Below are positions 1 through 7,737 of a stretch of DNA of 35,137 bases, piece by piece; position 1 is the first letter of the stretch, and every line of letters begins with the position of its first letter. The position numbers and the translations under genes are program-made. The DNA comes from CAZLGM01 sp964558875 (GTDB lineage: Bacteria; Desulfobacterota; Desulfobulbia; Desulfobulbales; Desulfocapsaceae): positions 1 to 35,137 of the forward strand of contig CAZLGM010000008.1 of NCBI GenBank assembly GCA_964558875.1. Direction: 5' to 3'. Below the pieces are notes generated by a model. The model had not been told where the DNA came from. It was given only the letters and a program-made list of their open reading frames with translations, and ran no database searches.

Positions 1-2052
1 GCCGGTCGAGTTGTTGGAGATGGTGGAGTTTGAGATAGTTGTTGTACCGCCGGAGCAAGTCCAGGTATACACACCGCCACCCTCAGCATAATTTCCACCT
101 GTTGAGTTATTCGAGATCGTTGAATAAGAGATGGAGGTTGTGCTGTCTATATCTTTGGTTATAGCATATATGCCGCCGCCACTAGCGTGACTTCCACTGG
201 TCGAGTTGCCTGAGATGGTGGAGTTTGAGATAGTTGTTGTACCGCCGGAGAAAGTCCAGGTATACACACCGCCGCCACTAGCGTGACTTCCACTGGTCGA
301 GTTGTCCGTGATGGTGGAATTTGAGATGATGGTTTCGCCGTTGTTTTTAGTACCGGCTAACACGCCGCCACCGTCAGATAGGGCAGTATTCCCGGAAATG
401 ATGGAATTGTCGATACTGGTTGTGCCGCTTAAATCAGTAAATATCCACACACCGCCGCCACGTGGGGCATTATTTCCGGATATAGTTGAATTGTCGATAC
501 TGGTTGTGCCGCTCAAATTGTGTACAGCCACGCCGCCGCCAGATGAGGATATATTCCCGGAAATGGTCGAGTTTGAGATGATGGTTTCGCCGTTGCTTTC
601 AGTCCTGGCGTACACGCCGCCGCCATACATTTTCCTTCCACCATTGGTTGAGTTGTCCGAGATGGTGGAGTTTTCGATACTGGTTATGCCGGAATCAGTC
701 CTGGTAAATACACCACCACCTTGTTCTGTGGCTGTATTGGTGGTAATGGTACAGTTGTTGATATTCAGATTTTCCCGACTATAGACGGCGCCACCTTGGC
801 CGGTAACATTGCCGCCCGTCAGCGTCAGGCCAGTCAGGGCAACATCGATATTGGCAGCAAGACCATCATTGATATTGAAAATCCGGCTGTTGCCGTCCCC
901 ATCGATGGTGATCCATCCATTACCGTAAATGGAAAGCGAGTCCGTGATGGTAAGCTCTGTGCCGCCAAGAACAATGGTGCCAGTTCCCAGGTTGGCATGG
1001 AAGACAATCTCGTCATTAATACCTGGTGAAGCATTGGCAAGACCTATCGCCTCGCGCAGGGTATCGTGACCGTTGCCCCAGACACCGTCGTCGTTATCAT
1101 CCAGGGAATCGACCGTATAGGTCGGCAGCAGTGAGGCTGTCCGGACCTTGTCCATGGACAGGGCAGAAGAGACAACACCGGTTGTATATTCCAGCTGCCA
1201 GTCGCCGCCGGTGGAGGGACTGCCGGTATCATCGGTTGAGGCGGCCACATCGGCCCGGGTTAGCTCGGCCAGTCTGGAAATAAAGGCTTTGCCGGAAGCG
1301 CTCTTTGCAATTTTACAACCATAGAGGTTGATGTCGCCATCTTGGGTGAAAGCACCAGCCCAACTCTGAAACTGCTCTTTATTGGCTTCAAGAGCACCCG
1401 AATCGATCACATCTGTTCCCAGTGTAAAATGGCCGTCACCGCCGTGGGAGAAGATATGAACGGCAACGATATCCTGCTGCTCTTCCAACGTTTCACTAAT
1501 CACATCCAGACCGGAAGCGGTGGAGTCAACCACAACTACTTCGATCTCTTCCTCTTCCAGGGCTTCGATGATCACTTCCTTGTCGGTCAGTGAATCGGAC
1601 ACAAAGGCGATCTCGTTTTTCTCTTCCTCTTCCTGGTCGTCGTCTGTCAGCTGTTTTTCATCTTGGGAATCTGAATCTGTTGATTCTGTTTCTGCAGTGG
1701 CGTCCTGTTCCCGGGTCGATTCTGTCGTATCTTCGGTAGCGGTCTGCGCACTTTCCCCGCTAGACTCACTTTCAGTTCCGGAAGTGTAGCCTGGGTTGTC
1801 TGCAGATTCATCGGTGGCGGAATTCTGAGATGAAGTTTTTTCTTCATCCTGTTCAGGTTTATCTTCCGGTTGGGATGAGGACTCAGATTTGTCGGTGGAA
1901 TTCTCTTTTTCAGCTGCAGCCTGCTGCTCGGAGGTTGGCTCCGACTCGATGGGTGCATTTTCCCCATCAGAAGCGGAATCTGCCGCAGTATCAGAATCGC
2001 CGGGACCGGCAGCGTCGAACAGAATCCTGTCTTCTAACGCATAGATAGCCAA
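1..2052 (-). CDS. DUF4347 / right-handed beta-helix surface protein, 5' part only
   Basis: This is the N-terminal 684 codons of a large protein that runs off the left edge. The start is TTG at 2050-2052: an in-frame TAA lies 12 nt upstream and a GGAGG lies about 6 nt before it. Residues 1-15 contain ALEDRILFDAA, an LEPR-XLL-type N-terminal motif typical of giant secreted proteins. Residues about 17-145 are acidic Ser/Thr/Glu low-complexity sequence. Residues about 149-290 are a DUF4347 domain (IAFVSDSLTDKEV, HIFSHGGDGHFTLG, NLYGCKIA). Then comes a TLREAI..AN entry motif (about residue 332) followed by beta-helix rungs rich in TTISNSTISGN and GGGVYTW, including a 195-bp (65-residue) near-identical duplication. 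The family is found in large exported, probably surface-attached proteins; adhesion is inference. Antisense reading frames across the repeats (for example 302-784) are shadows. Confidence 0.85.
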   Translation of the reverse strand, partial: MAIYALEDRILFDAAGPGDSDTAADSASDGENAPIESEPTSEQQAAAEKENSTDKSESSSQPEDKPEQDEEKTSSQNSATDESADNPGYTSGTESESSGESAQTATEDTTESTREQDATAETESTDSDSQDEKQLTDDDQEEEEKNEIAFVSDSLTDKEVIIEALEEEEIEVVVVDSTASGLDVISETLEEQQDIVAVHIFSHGGDGHFTLGTDVIDSGALEANKEQFQSWAGAFTQDGDINLYGCKIAKSASGKAFISRLAELTRADVAASTDDTGSPSTGGDWQLEYTTGVVSSALSMDKVRTASLLPTYTVDSLDDNDDGVWGNGHDTLREAIGLANASPGINDEIVFHANLGTGTIVLGGTELTITDSLSIYGNGWITIDGDGNSRIFNINDGLAANIDVALTGLTLTGGNVTGQGGAVYSRENLNINNCTITTNTATEQGGGVFTRTDSGITSIENSTISDNSTNGGRKMYGGGVYARTESNGETIISNSTISGNISSSGGGVAVHNLSGTTSIDNSTISGNNAPRGGGVWIFTDLSGTTSIDNSIISGNTALSDGGGVLAGTKNNGETIISNSTITDNSTSGSHASGGGVYTWTFSGGTTTISNSTISGNSTSGSHASGGGIYAITKDIDSTTSISYSTISNNSTGGNYAEGGGVYTWTCSGGTTTISNSTISNNSTG

Positions 2053-2140
2053 ACTCTTCCTCCGTTGGCATTACACAATGCCGGATAAAATCCGAAGAAA
2101 TTACGAGATATTTTATTGTTAGGTATTATGGTCTCATACA

Positions 2141-2169
2141 AGCCTAAATAAAAAAGCATAGGGAGTCAA
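2141..2169 (-). promoter_or_regulatory. Candidate sigma70 promoter for the DUF4347 gene
   Basis: On the minus strand a TTGACT (2164-2169) is separated by 17 nt from TAGGCT (2141-2146). This would give a leader of about 80 nt before the TTG start at 2052. The -35 is good and the -10 is mediocre. The remainder of the 2053-2452 gap is AT-rich and shows no other gene. Confidence 0.35.
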
Positions 2170-2358
2170 CCTATTTAGACAGGGAAAAAAGGATACTGAG
2201 ATCGTGGTGGTTGCTTTACTACTTGGTTAGAAATGAGCAAGAGATTTGTTTATGCGTCATTTCGCATGCATCAGCCGAATGAACTTGAGATGATATTGAA
2301 ATTGAGCATACGTTTTACTTTTTCGTGACGAAAAACGATAGGTCATTGCTAGGCAGGA

Positions 2359-2391
2359 GGCCGCACCAATCTTTGAAAGATCACTGCGGCC
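2359..2391 (-). terminator. Long inverted repeat downstream of feoB
   Basis: The arms GGCCGCA (2359-2365) and TGCGGCC (2385-2391) enclose a second nested pair ATCTTT (2369-2374) and AAAGAT (2376-2381), so almost the whole 33 nt can fold. It lies 61 nt beyond the feoB stop. There is no clear T-tract in either direction, so it may be a factor-assisted terminator or mRNA end-protecting hairpin rather than a classical intrinsic terminator. Confidence 0.45.
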
Positions 2392-2452
2392 GTTATATTT
2401 CCTTATAAGGTTTACTTTGAACTGGTCAAAACAGTAAAACTGAAACGTTTCA

Positions 2453-4699
2453 CTACCCCAACCCAAATCCTTTCCCCAACTGAAACACCAGAACGGCAAA
2501 ACCAAAGGCAAAAATGGTATTAAATGCCATGGAAAAGGCGGCCCATCCCCATGATGATTCTTTGGCAATACAGACAACGGTGACAAAGCAGGGGGCGTAA
2601 AACATGATAAACACAAGGGCCGCAACCGCGGTGACCTTGTTCCATCCCGGATCTTTGGCCAGCCGCTTGCTGAGCGATTCAGGCTCTTCCACATCCACCT
2701 CTCCCATGGAGTAGGCGGTGCCGAGTGTGGATATGATCACCTCTTTGGCGGCAAACCCGCCGACCAGAGCGATATTGGTTCGCCAGTCAAACCCGGCAAG
2801 CGTTGACAGCGATTCAAGAGAAGTCCCGATCCGACCGGCAATGGAGTAGCGTAAGGCTGCTTCGGCCTCCTCCCAGTTAGTCTCCTCCAGCCGTTCTCGC
2901 AGTATTTTGGCCTGTTTTTTAAGATCGAGGGTGCCTTTCACATGTTGCGCACCAATTTCTTTATAGAACCGGTCGGTTATGGTCTGGCGCTTCTGTTCAA
3001 AGGATGCGCTGTCTTTCTCCGAAAGTCCTGGAAAGGTCATTAGTGCCCAGAGGAGAATGGATATAGCGAGAATAACGGTTCCCGCCTTCTTGATATACTG
3101 CCATGTCCGTTCCCAGGTGTGGATGAGCAGACCTCGCAGAGTCGGCAGTCGATAGGGCGGCAACTCCATGACAAAGGGGGTCGGTTCACCTTTGAGTACC
3201 GTCATGCGAAAGATCTTTGACACAATCAGGGCTACCAGCCAGGCCAATAAGGTGAACAGGAACATATACCTGGCTTTATGTTCGGTAAAAAAAGTTCCAA
3301 TCAGCAGAGCCAGAACAGGGACCTTGGCGCCGCAGTTCATAAAGGGGACAGTTAAAAGTGTGGCCATTCGTTCCTTGGGAGAGCGAAGTGTTCTGGTGGC
3401 CATCACGCCGGGTACAGCACAACCGCCTGCAATTCCACCGGAGACGATAAACGGCATTACCGAAGAGCCATGCAGCCCGAAAATACGAAATACTCTATCC
3501 ATCATATAGGCAACTCGCGCCAGATATCCGGAATCTTCCAGGATCGCTATGCCGAAAAACATAAAAAGAATCAAAGGAACAAAGCCAAGTACTCCGCCAA
3601 CTCCATCAATTACTCCTGAGATAATCATCGATTTAACAAGTCCGTCGGGAAGCAGCTCATCGGCTACCCCTCCCAGCCAACCGAAAAACGATTCGAGCCA
3701 GGCGACCGGCATTTCACTCCAGGAAAAGGTAAACTGATACAAACCGAAAATAACAAGCAGCATAATAACCGGTCCAAGGAGCCGGTTGGTGACGACCTTG
3801 TCGATCTTGTCCGAAGTATAGAGCCGGTCGGTATCGAATTTATGGGTCTGAACGTTATCTCTCATGATCGATTTGATATATCCATATCGGTGATCGGCAA
3901 TCAAGGATTCCGGGTAGATATCCATGGTTTTCTGCAGGTGATCGGTTACCTTGCCGACTTTCTTGCTGATACGGTTACTCAATTCAGTGTCAACAGAATT
4001 ACCTTTGGAAATAATCTGCTCGTCATTTTCCAGCCATTTAAGAACAGTAAAACGGGCAGGGTAGGTGTCGGTAAGGAAACTATTCTGTTCAACCATATCA
4101 ACCAGATCCCAGACGGTCTGGTCCAGGTCGTCGCCATAGCTGATTTCAAGGGGCTGCCAATCTTTATTGGCTTCGGCTACCTCAATCGCCGCATCGATCA
4201 AGGCTAAGCAACCCTGGCCTGACCTTGCGATAATAGGAACAACGGGAACTCCAAGAAGTTTGGACAGCTGATCCGCTTTGATTGTAATTCCCCGGTCCCT
4301 GGCAACATCGATCATGTTGAGAGCGATGACCACCGGAACCCCAAGCTCCATAAACTGCAGGGTCAGATAGAGGTTTCTCTCCAGATTTGAGGCATCGACA
4401 ATATTGATGACCACTTCCGGTTTGGTATTGACAAGATGATCCCTGGCAACCAGTTCTTCTGCAGAGTATGCGGTCATCGAATAGGTGCCGGGCAGATCGA
4501 TAAGTGTTATGTCACGGTCATTCTGTTGAAAATAACCCTCCTTATAATCAACGGTAATACCCGGGTAGTTGCCCACATGCTGCCTGGCACCGGTCAGCTG
4601 ATTGAAAAGAGTTGTTTTGCCGGCATTTGGGTTGCCAGCCAGCGCCATGGATATTTTCTTTTTTGGTACGTCTGCTGATTGGTTTTCAGTTGTTGTCAT
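2453..4699 (-). CDS. feoB: Ferrous iron transporter B
   Basis: This is an inner-membrane Fe(II) transporter with a cytoplasmic N-terminal G domain. The G1 motif GNPNAGKT is at residues 22-29, followed by the DLPGTYS switch region and the NMID G4 motif. After a helical spacer come the paired Gate segments (GGIAGGCAVPGVMATR; PFMNCGAKVPV) and multiple membrane helices. At 748 aa it is full length for the family. The start is taken at the ATG at 4697-4699 (MTTTENQS), 7 nt after the stop of the Cys-rich peptide gene; an upstream GTG at 4774 would overlap that gene and is less likely. It is the last gene of an feo operon with two FeoA-type genes. No convincing Fur box was seen. Confidence 0.95.
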   Translation of the reverse strand: MTTTENQSADVPKKKISMALAGNPNAGKTTLFNQLTGARQHVGNYPGITVDYKEGYFQQNDRDITLIDLPGTYSMTAYSAEELVARDHLVNTKPEVVINIVDASNLERNLYLTLQFMELGVPVVIALNMIDVARDRGITIKADQLSKLLGVPVVPIIARSGQGCLALIDAAIEVAEANKDWQPLEISYGDDLDQTVWDLVDMVEQNSFLTDTYPARFTVLKWLENDEQIISKGNSVDTELSNRISKKVGKVTDHLQKTMDIYPESLIADHRYGYIKSIMRDNVQTHKFDTDRLYTSDKIDKVVTNRLLGPVIMLLVIFGLYQFTFSWSEMPVAWLESFFGWLGGVADELLPDGLVKSMIISGVIDGVGGVLGFVPLILFMFFGIAILEDSGYLARVAYMMDRVFRIFGLHGSSVMPFIVSGGIAGGCAVPGVMATRTLRSPKERMATLLTVPFMNCGAKVPVLALLIGTFFTEHKARYMFLFTLLAWLVALIVSKIFRMTVLKGEPTPFVMELPPYRLPTLRGLLIHTWERTWQYIKKAGTVILAISILLWALMTFPGLSEKDSASFEQKRQTITDRFYKEIGAQHVKGTLDLKKQAKILRERLEETNWEEAEAALRYSIAGRIGTSLESLSTLAGFDWRTNIALVGGFAAKEVIISTLGTAYSMGEVDVEEPESLSKRLAKDPGWNKVTAVAALVFIMFYAPCFVTVVCIAKESSWGWAAFSMAFNTIFAFGFAVLVFQLGKGFGLG

Positions 4700-4706
4700 A
4701 GTACTT

Positions 4707-4883
4707 TTATTCAAGTCGATTATCTTTGTTCTGGTCACAGTCAGAAGAGACATTGCAACCTGCGCATCCACCACCGCAAGTCGATTGTTCCTCTCTGGCC
4801 TGTTTCCATTGTCTATAGAAATGTCTGCCTAAAAATAGTAAACAAACAATGATGACAGTTGTGATGATAAATGTTTGTGTCAT
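4707..4883 (-). CDS. FeoB-associated Cys-rich membrane peptide
   Basis: This is a 58-aa peptide starting MTQTFIITTVIIVCLLFLG. One N-terminal membrane helix (residues about 4-19) is followed by a basic linker and a Cys-rich tail with C36, C40, C43 and C49 (STCGGGCAGCNVSSDC). This architecture matches the FeoB-associated Cys-rich membrane proteins found beside feoB in many anaerobes, whose role resembles an analogue of FeoC but is not settled. It lies between feoA and feoB, with only 7 nt to the feoB ATG, so translation is probably coupled. No strong ribosome binding site is visible before the ATG at 4881-4883. Confidence 0.85.
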   Translation of the reverse strand: MTQTFIITTVIIVCLLFLGRHFYRQWKQAREEQSTCGGGCAGCNVSSDCDQNKDNRLE

Positions 4884-4922
4884 TTTAGATAGTTGGTCTC
4901 TAATCTCTTACGTTGCACGACA

Positions 4923-5156
4923 TTAAGTGACTTCTACACTGATATATTCGGCCTCGTTATTTCTCAATGTCAGAGTAGAACCCAGGACTCTGAGCGATAC
5001 CGGATCATTCAGCGGCGCTCTTCCCTGGATTGTTATTTTCGTACCTGGGGTGAGCCCCATTTCCCGAATTCTTCGGCCTAACTCACCCCCAACACGGACA
5101 CTTTCAATTGTCCCGGCCTGGTTGAGCTTCATCTTTCGAAGGTTCACTGTTGTCAT
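4923..5156 (-). CDS. feoA: Ferrous iron transport protein A
   Basis: This is a 77-aa SH3-like FeoA protein: MTTVNLRKMKLNQ leads into the characteristic GGELGRRIREMGLTPGTKI core and a C-terminal RNNEAEYISVEV strand. FeoA is a small cytosolic protein that binds the G domain or membrane part of FeoB and is needed for Fe(II) uptake. The ATG at 5154-5156 is preferred because a purine-rich GAGAAGAAAA lies just upstream and the family begins near this residue; a start at 5225 would add 23 non-family residues. It lies 39 nt upstream of the Cys-rich peptide gene, in the same direction as feoB. Confidence 0.9.
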   Translation of the reverse strand: MTTVNLRKMKLNQAGTIESVRVGGELGRRIREMGLTPGTKITIQGRAPLNDPVSLRVLGSTLTLRNNEAEYISVEVT

Positions 5157-5326
5157 AGTTTTCTTCTCTTTCTCATTTTTCTGATTTAAAGCTATGTTCG
5201 TGGAGGTGATAAATGTTAGTTGCACCTAAGTTGCTGTGACTAAAAAAACTGGATCAACTTGACCCAGAATAAAAATGGTTTTCTCTGTTTGCTGTCGAAG
5301 TTATTATCAAATCGACAAAAAAGCGG

Positions 5327-5590
5327 TTATATCGGTTTTACAAAAATAGTCTTTATTGAGTCGCTGTCAAGGCTGAGCGTTCCGCCATTGACCTTAAAAA
5401 TACAGGAAGAGCCGTTTGTGGGACAGATCAGGTCGATTTTTTCGCCGCTTCGCAGTCCCATTGAAGCCATTCTGGCACACTGTTTTCTGTCACCTTTTAT
5501 CTTGCAAATTTCCATTCGACCGCAGGTAGCGGCATCCGAAAGAGGACCTATTTTTGAACAGCCTTTTCTTTTTTTACAAATCTTCTTCAT
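5327..5590 (-). CDS. Second FeoA-like protein with Cys-rich N-terminus
   Basis: This is an 87-aa protein with a FeoA domain over residues about 26-86 (RMASMGLRSGEKIDLICP). The first 38 residues hold C5, C11, C23, C29 and C38, and two more Cys (C56, C63) lie in the domain. This Cys content is unlike classical FeoA and could bind iron or a cluster; that is inference. It is the first gene of the feo cluster, 170 nt upstream of feoA. The start is the ATG at 5588-5590 (MKKICKKRKGC); a TTG at 5653 is possible but adds a non-conserved stretch. The 230-nt gap upstream is shared with the divergent CDF gene and probably carries the promoters for both. Confidence 0.8.
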   Translation of the reverse strand: MKKICKKRKGCSKIGPLSDAATCGRMEICKIKGDRKQCARMASMGLRSGEKIDLICPTNGSSCIFKVNGGTLSLDSDSIKTIFVKPI

Positions 5591-5781
5591 GGTCTGTAAA
5601 ATATAAATTTTCAGTAATTCTCTACGGTATGGAGGATTAATTAGGTACACCAAACTTTACAAGGTGTCAACAAGAATATAGTGATGACGAAAATTGTTGC
5701 AACTGTGAAAGTTTGATTTTTGTAAGGTCATAGTCAATATCCTTATTCGTTCCTGCTTGACAAAAGAAAAACAGTCATCAT

Positions 5782-5800
5782 GGTTATTATTCGTATAACC
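5782..5800. promoter_or_regulatory. Perfect palindrome, possible operator upstream of the CDF gene
   Basis: GGTTAT (5782-5787) and ATAACC (5795-5800) form a perfect 6+6 inverted repeat with a 7-nt spacer, 20 nt before the ATG of the transporter. TATTAT at 5785-5790, inside it, resembles a -10 box, so a bound dimeric regulator would block transcription. Which regulator is not evident. Confidence 0.4.
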
Positions 5801-5820
5801 CATTGGAGTTGAGAATTACC

Positions 5821-6969
5821 ATGATCAAACAGTCATCAAAACAAAAGCTGAAAGCGGCAAAAAGAAGAGCAGTAATCTCCATCTGCCTCAATATTCTGCT
5901 GGCCGCAGGTAAGGGTGTTGCCGGAGTTCTGTCCGGATCAACTGCTCTAATCGGTGATGCCATTCACTCAGCCACCGATGTTCTGGCCAGCTCTGCAATT
6001 TTTGTCGGACTGTGGGTGGCGGGCAGAGAACATCCGTCATTTCCGTATGGTCTCTACAAGGCAGAAACCATGGCTACCCTGGTCACTTCCATTGCCGTTA
6101 TTCTAGCCGGCTATGAGATTGGTCGACAGGCCCTGTTTGGTGTGACAAAAATGGTTGATGTCACCATCGCCTTGCCGGTGGCCATGGTTTCCTTTTTTGT
6201 TGCTCTGGGGTTTGGAATTCTGCAGATGCGTGCCGGAAAAAAATATGACTCACCGGCGTTGGAAGCAGATGCCAGAGATTATCTGGCCGATTCGTTGTCA
6301 ACAGGTGTGGTTTTAATCGGACTGATAGGGTCAGCAATGGGATATAACGTGGACCGGTTTGCCGCAGGAATCGTTTCACTGTTCGTCTTTTATGCCGGCG
6401 GTCATCTTCTGGTGAGCGCGTTAAAAGATCTGCTCGACGCTTCCATTGATCGGGAGACCGAACGGGAGATTATTAAAATGATTGAAAATCATCACCGCAT
6501 TCACAGAGTCAGGAAATGTTTAAGCCGGGTTGCAGGCGGCCGCTTTATTGTGGATATGGATGTGGAGATGAAAACAACGTCCCACAAGGTTGCCGATCAT
6601 GTGGCTGACCTGCTTGAAGACGAGATCATCAAGCAGTTTCCCAAGGTTGTCATGGCCAGGATTCGGCCCCATTATACCAGGGGAGACTTTGTCAGAAGGA
6701 TAACACCGGTTGATGAGCCCAACGGCCAAGTATTTGAACATATGACCGCTGCGCCCTGGTTTATGATTGAGACCATTCGATTAAGCACAGGCAAAGTGGC
6801 CCGCTGTCAGTTTGTGGAGAATAAACACCGCAATGCCAAGAAAAGAAAAGGACTGATTATCGGTAAATGGCTGCTGTCGCTCAAGCCGGATGAAGTTGTA
6901 GCCGATGACAATGACTCAACGCCAATCACTATCCTTAAAGAATCCGGAGTTGTTATCGTTAAGGCATAG
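5821..6969 (+). CDS. Cation diffusion facilitator fused to a NifX/NifB-like domain
   Basis: This is a 382-aa inner-membrane metal/proton antiporter with a C-terminal extension. The CDF core has about six helices. The metal site is visible as HSATD in TM2 (H-x3-D) and DYLAD in TM5 (D-x3-D), a set different from the DD/HD of the zinc exporter FieF. The usual cytoplasmic ferredoxin-like domain follows. The last ~90 residues (from RRITPVDEPNGQVFEHMTAA) resemble the dinitrogenase iron-molybdenum cofactor (NifX/NifB C-terminal) domain, which binds metal clusters. Iron export sensed or buffered by that domain is a reasonable inference given the neighbouring, divergent feo operon. The ATG at 5821 has GGAG 12 nt upstream; an in-frame TTG at 5803 is the alternative. 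Confidence 0.87.
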   Translation: MIKQSSKQKLKAAKRRAVISICLNILLAAGKGVAGVLSGSTALIGDAIHSATDVLASSAIFVGLWVAGREHPSFPYGLYKAETMATLVTSIAVILAGYEIGRQALFGVTKMVDVTIALPVAMVSFFVALGFGILQMRAGKKYDSPALEADARDYLADSLSTGVVLIGLIGSAMGYNVDRFAAGIVSLFVFYAGGHLLVSALKDLLDASIDRETEREIIKMIENHHRIHRVRKCLSRVAGGRFIVDMDVEMKTTSHKVADHVADLLEDEIIKQFPKVVMARIRPHYTRGDFVRRITPVDEPNGQVFEHMTAAPWFMIETIRLSTGKVARCQFVENKHRNAKKRKGLIIGKWLLSLKPDEVVADDNDSTPITILKESGVVIVKA

Positions 6970-7006
6970 ATTCCTTTTCTGCCCACAAAACCCACATCGT
7001 ATTTAT

Positions 7007-7190
7007 AATCGGTATCGGCATCGCTATCGGCACCGGTATCGAAAAGCCAATGAATTGAAAACAAAGACCGGATGTTGACAGCTTTTTGAAAAAGTATGTT
7101 GCTTATGAGTAGGAAAATACTCTGCCGAGGAAGACTCTGGCATCTATGGGGTAGCGAAAACCGATAGCGATCCCGATCCCGATACCGATT
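7007..7190. repeat. Inverted pair of ATCGG-type hexamer repeats
   Basis: The left arm (7007-7041) is a run of ATCGGT/ATCGGC/ATCGCT units. The right arm (7161-7190) is the reverse complement series of GATCCC/GATACC units, so the arms can pair over 20 or more bases across a ~120-nt centre. It fills the gap between the + CDF gene and the convergent - gene at 7198. This may be a bidirectional transcription stop or a dispersed short repeat of this genome. Confidence 0.6.
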
Positions 7191-7197
7191 GTGTAAT

Positions 7198-7737
7198 CTA
7201 TTTCTTCATTTGCTCCAATTCGTCTTCCAATCCCCATTTTTTCCCTTGAATTCTACCCACATAATGATAATGATCCCGGGGAGCTAACAGGCCCATACTG
7301 GATTTTCTGCCCCATACCTTGCTGCGGGCAATCTCCGGATAGCGGTTCCAATAGGCTAAGGCCAGCTTTTTTTCCATTTCCATATCCTTTGGTCGAATAA
7401 CAGGACCCCATATCCAACCGTCGAACCGGCCATGGGTACGGTAATGATCACGTGGACCCCATATTCCCTTAGGTCCATTCCGGCCCCAGTTTGTATTTGT
7501 TTCGAGGCTGGGATATCGAAACCAGTACGCTTCGGCCAGGAGTTTTTCCCGGGCATAATCGGGGGAACGGGAAATGAGAACTTCATTGACATAAGCTTGT
7601 TCAGCAGCCATTTTTATTGTATCTACGGGCATGTTCGACAGACCGATTAACCAGGCAATTAAGCTGGTCCCGCAGACAATTATGGTGACAATTGCGGTAA
7701 CCAGTGCTGTTTTCTTTGTTTGCTTGCCGGTTGTCAT
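7198..7737 (-). CDS. Membrane-anchored protein with two HY-HGR-type repeats, function unknown
   Basis: This 179-aa protein has an N-terminal basic stretch and one membrane helix (about residues 10-32), followed by an exported domain. Two copies of a ~45-residue unit are visible. Each has AYW.RYP, then a WGR..., then PRDHY...GR..G..WG. This resembles the YPDVA...HY..HGR.EGR repeat seen in bacterial surface and calcium-binding-type proteins. Its ATG overlaps the TGA of the upstream enzyme gene by 4 nt (ATGA), so the two are translationally coupled and probably work together. I do not recognise a specific function. Confidence 0.75.
   Translation of the reverse strand: MTTGKQTKKTALVTAIVTIIVCGTSLIAWLIGLSNMPVDTIKMAAEQAYVNEVLISRSPDYAREKLLAEAYWFRYPSLETNTNWGRNGPKGIWGPRDHYRTHGRFDGWIWGPVIRPKDMEMEKKLALAYWNRYPEIARSKVWGRKSSMGLLAPRDHYHYVGRIQGKKWGLEDELEQMKK

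Noticed and set aside
302..784. Plus-strand protein with repeated TPPP motifs
   Set aside because: It is the antisense shadow of the beta-helix repeats of the minus-strand DUF4347 gene.
5757..5790. Promoter TTGACA (5757) with TATTAT (5785) for the CDF gene
   Set aside because: The spacing is 22 nt, too long for a normal sigma70 promoter.
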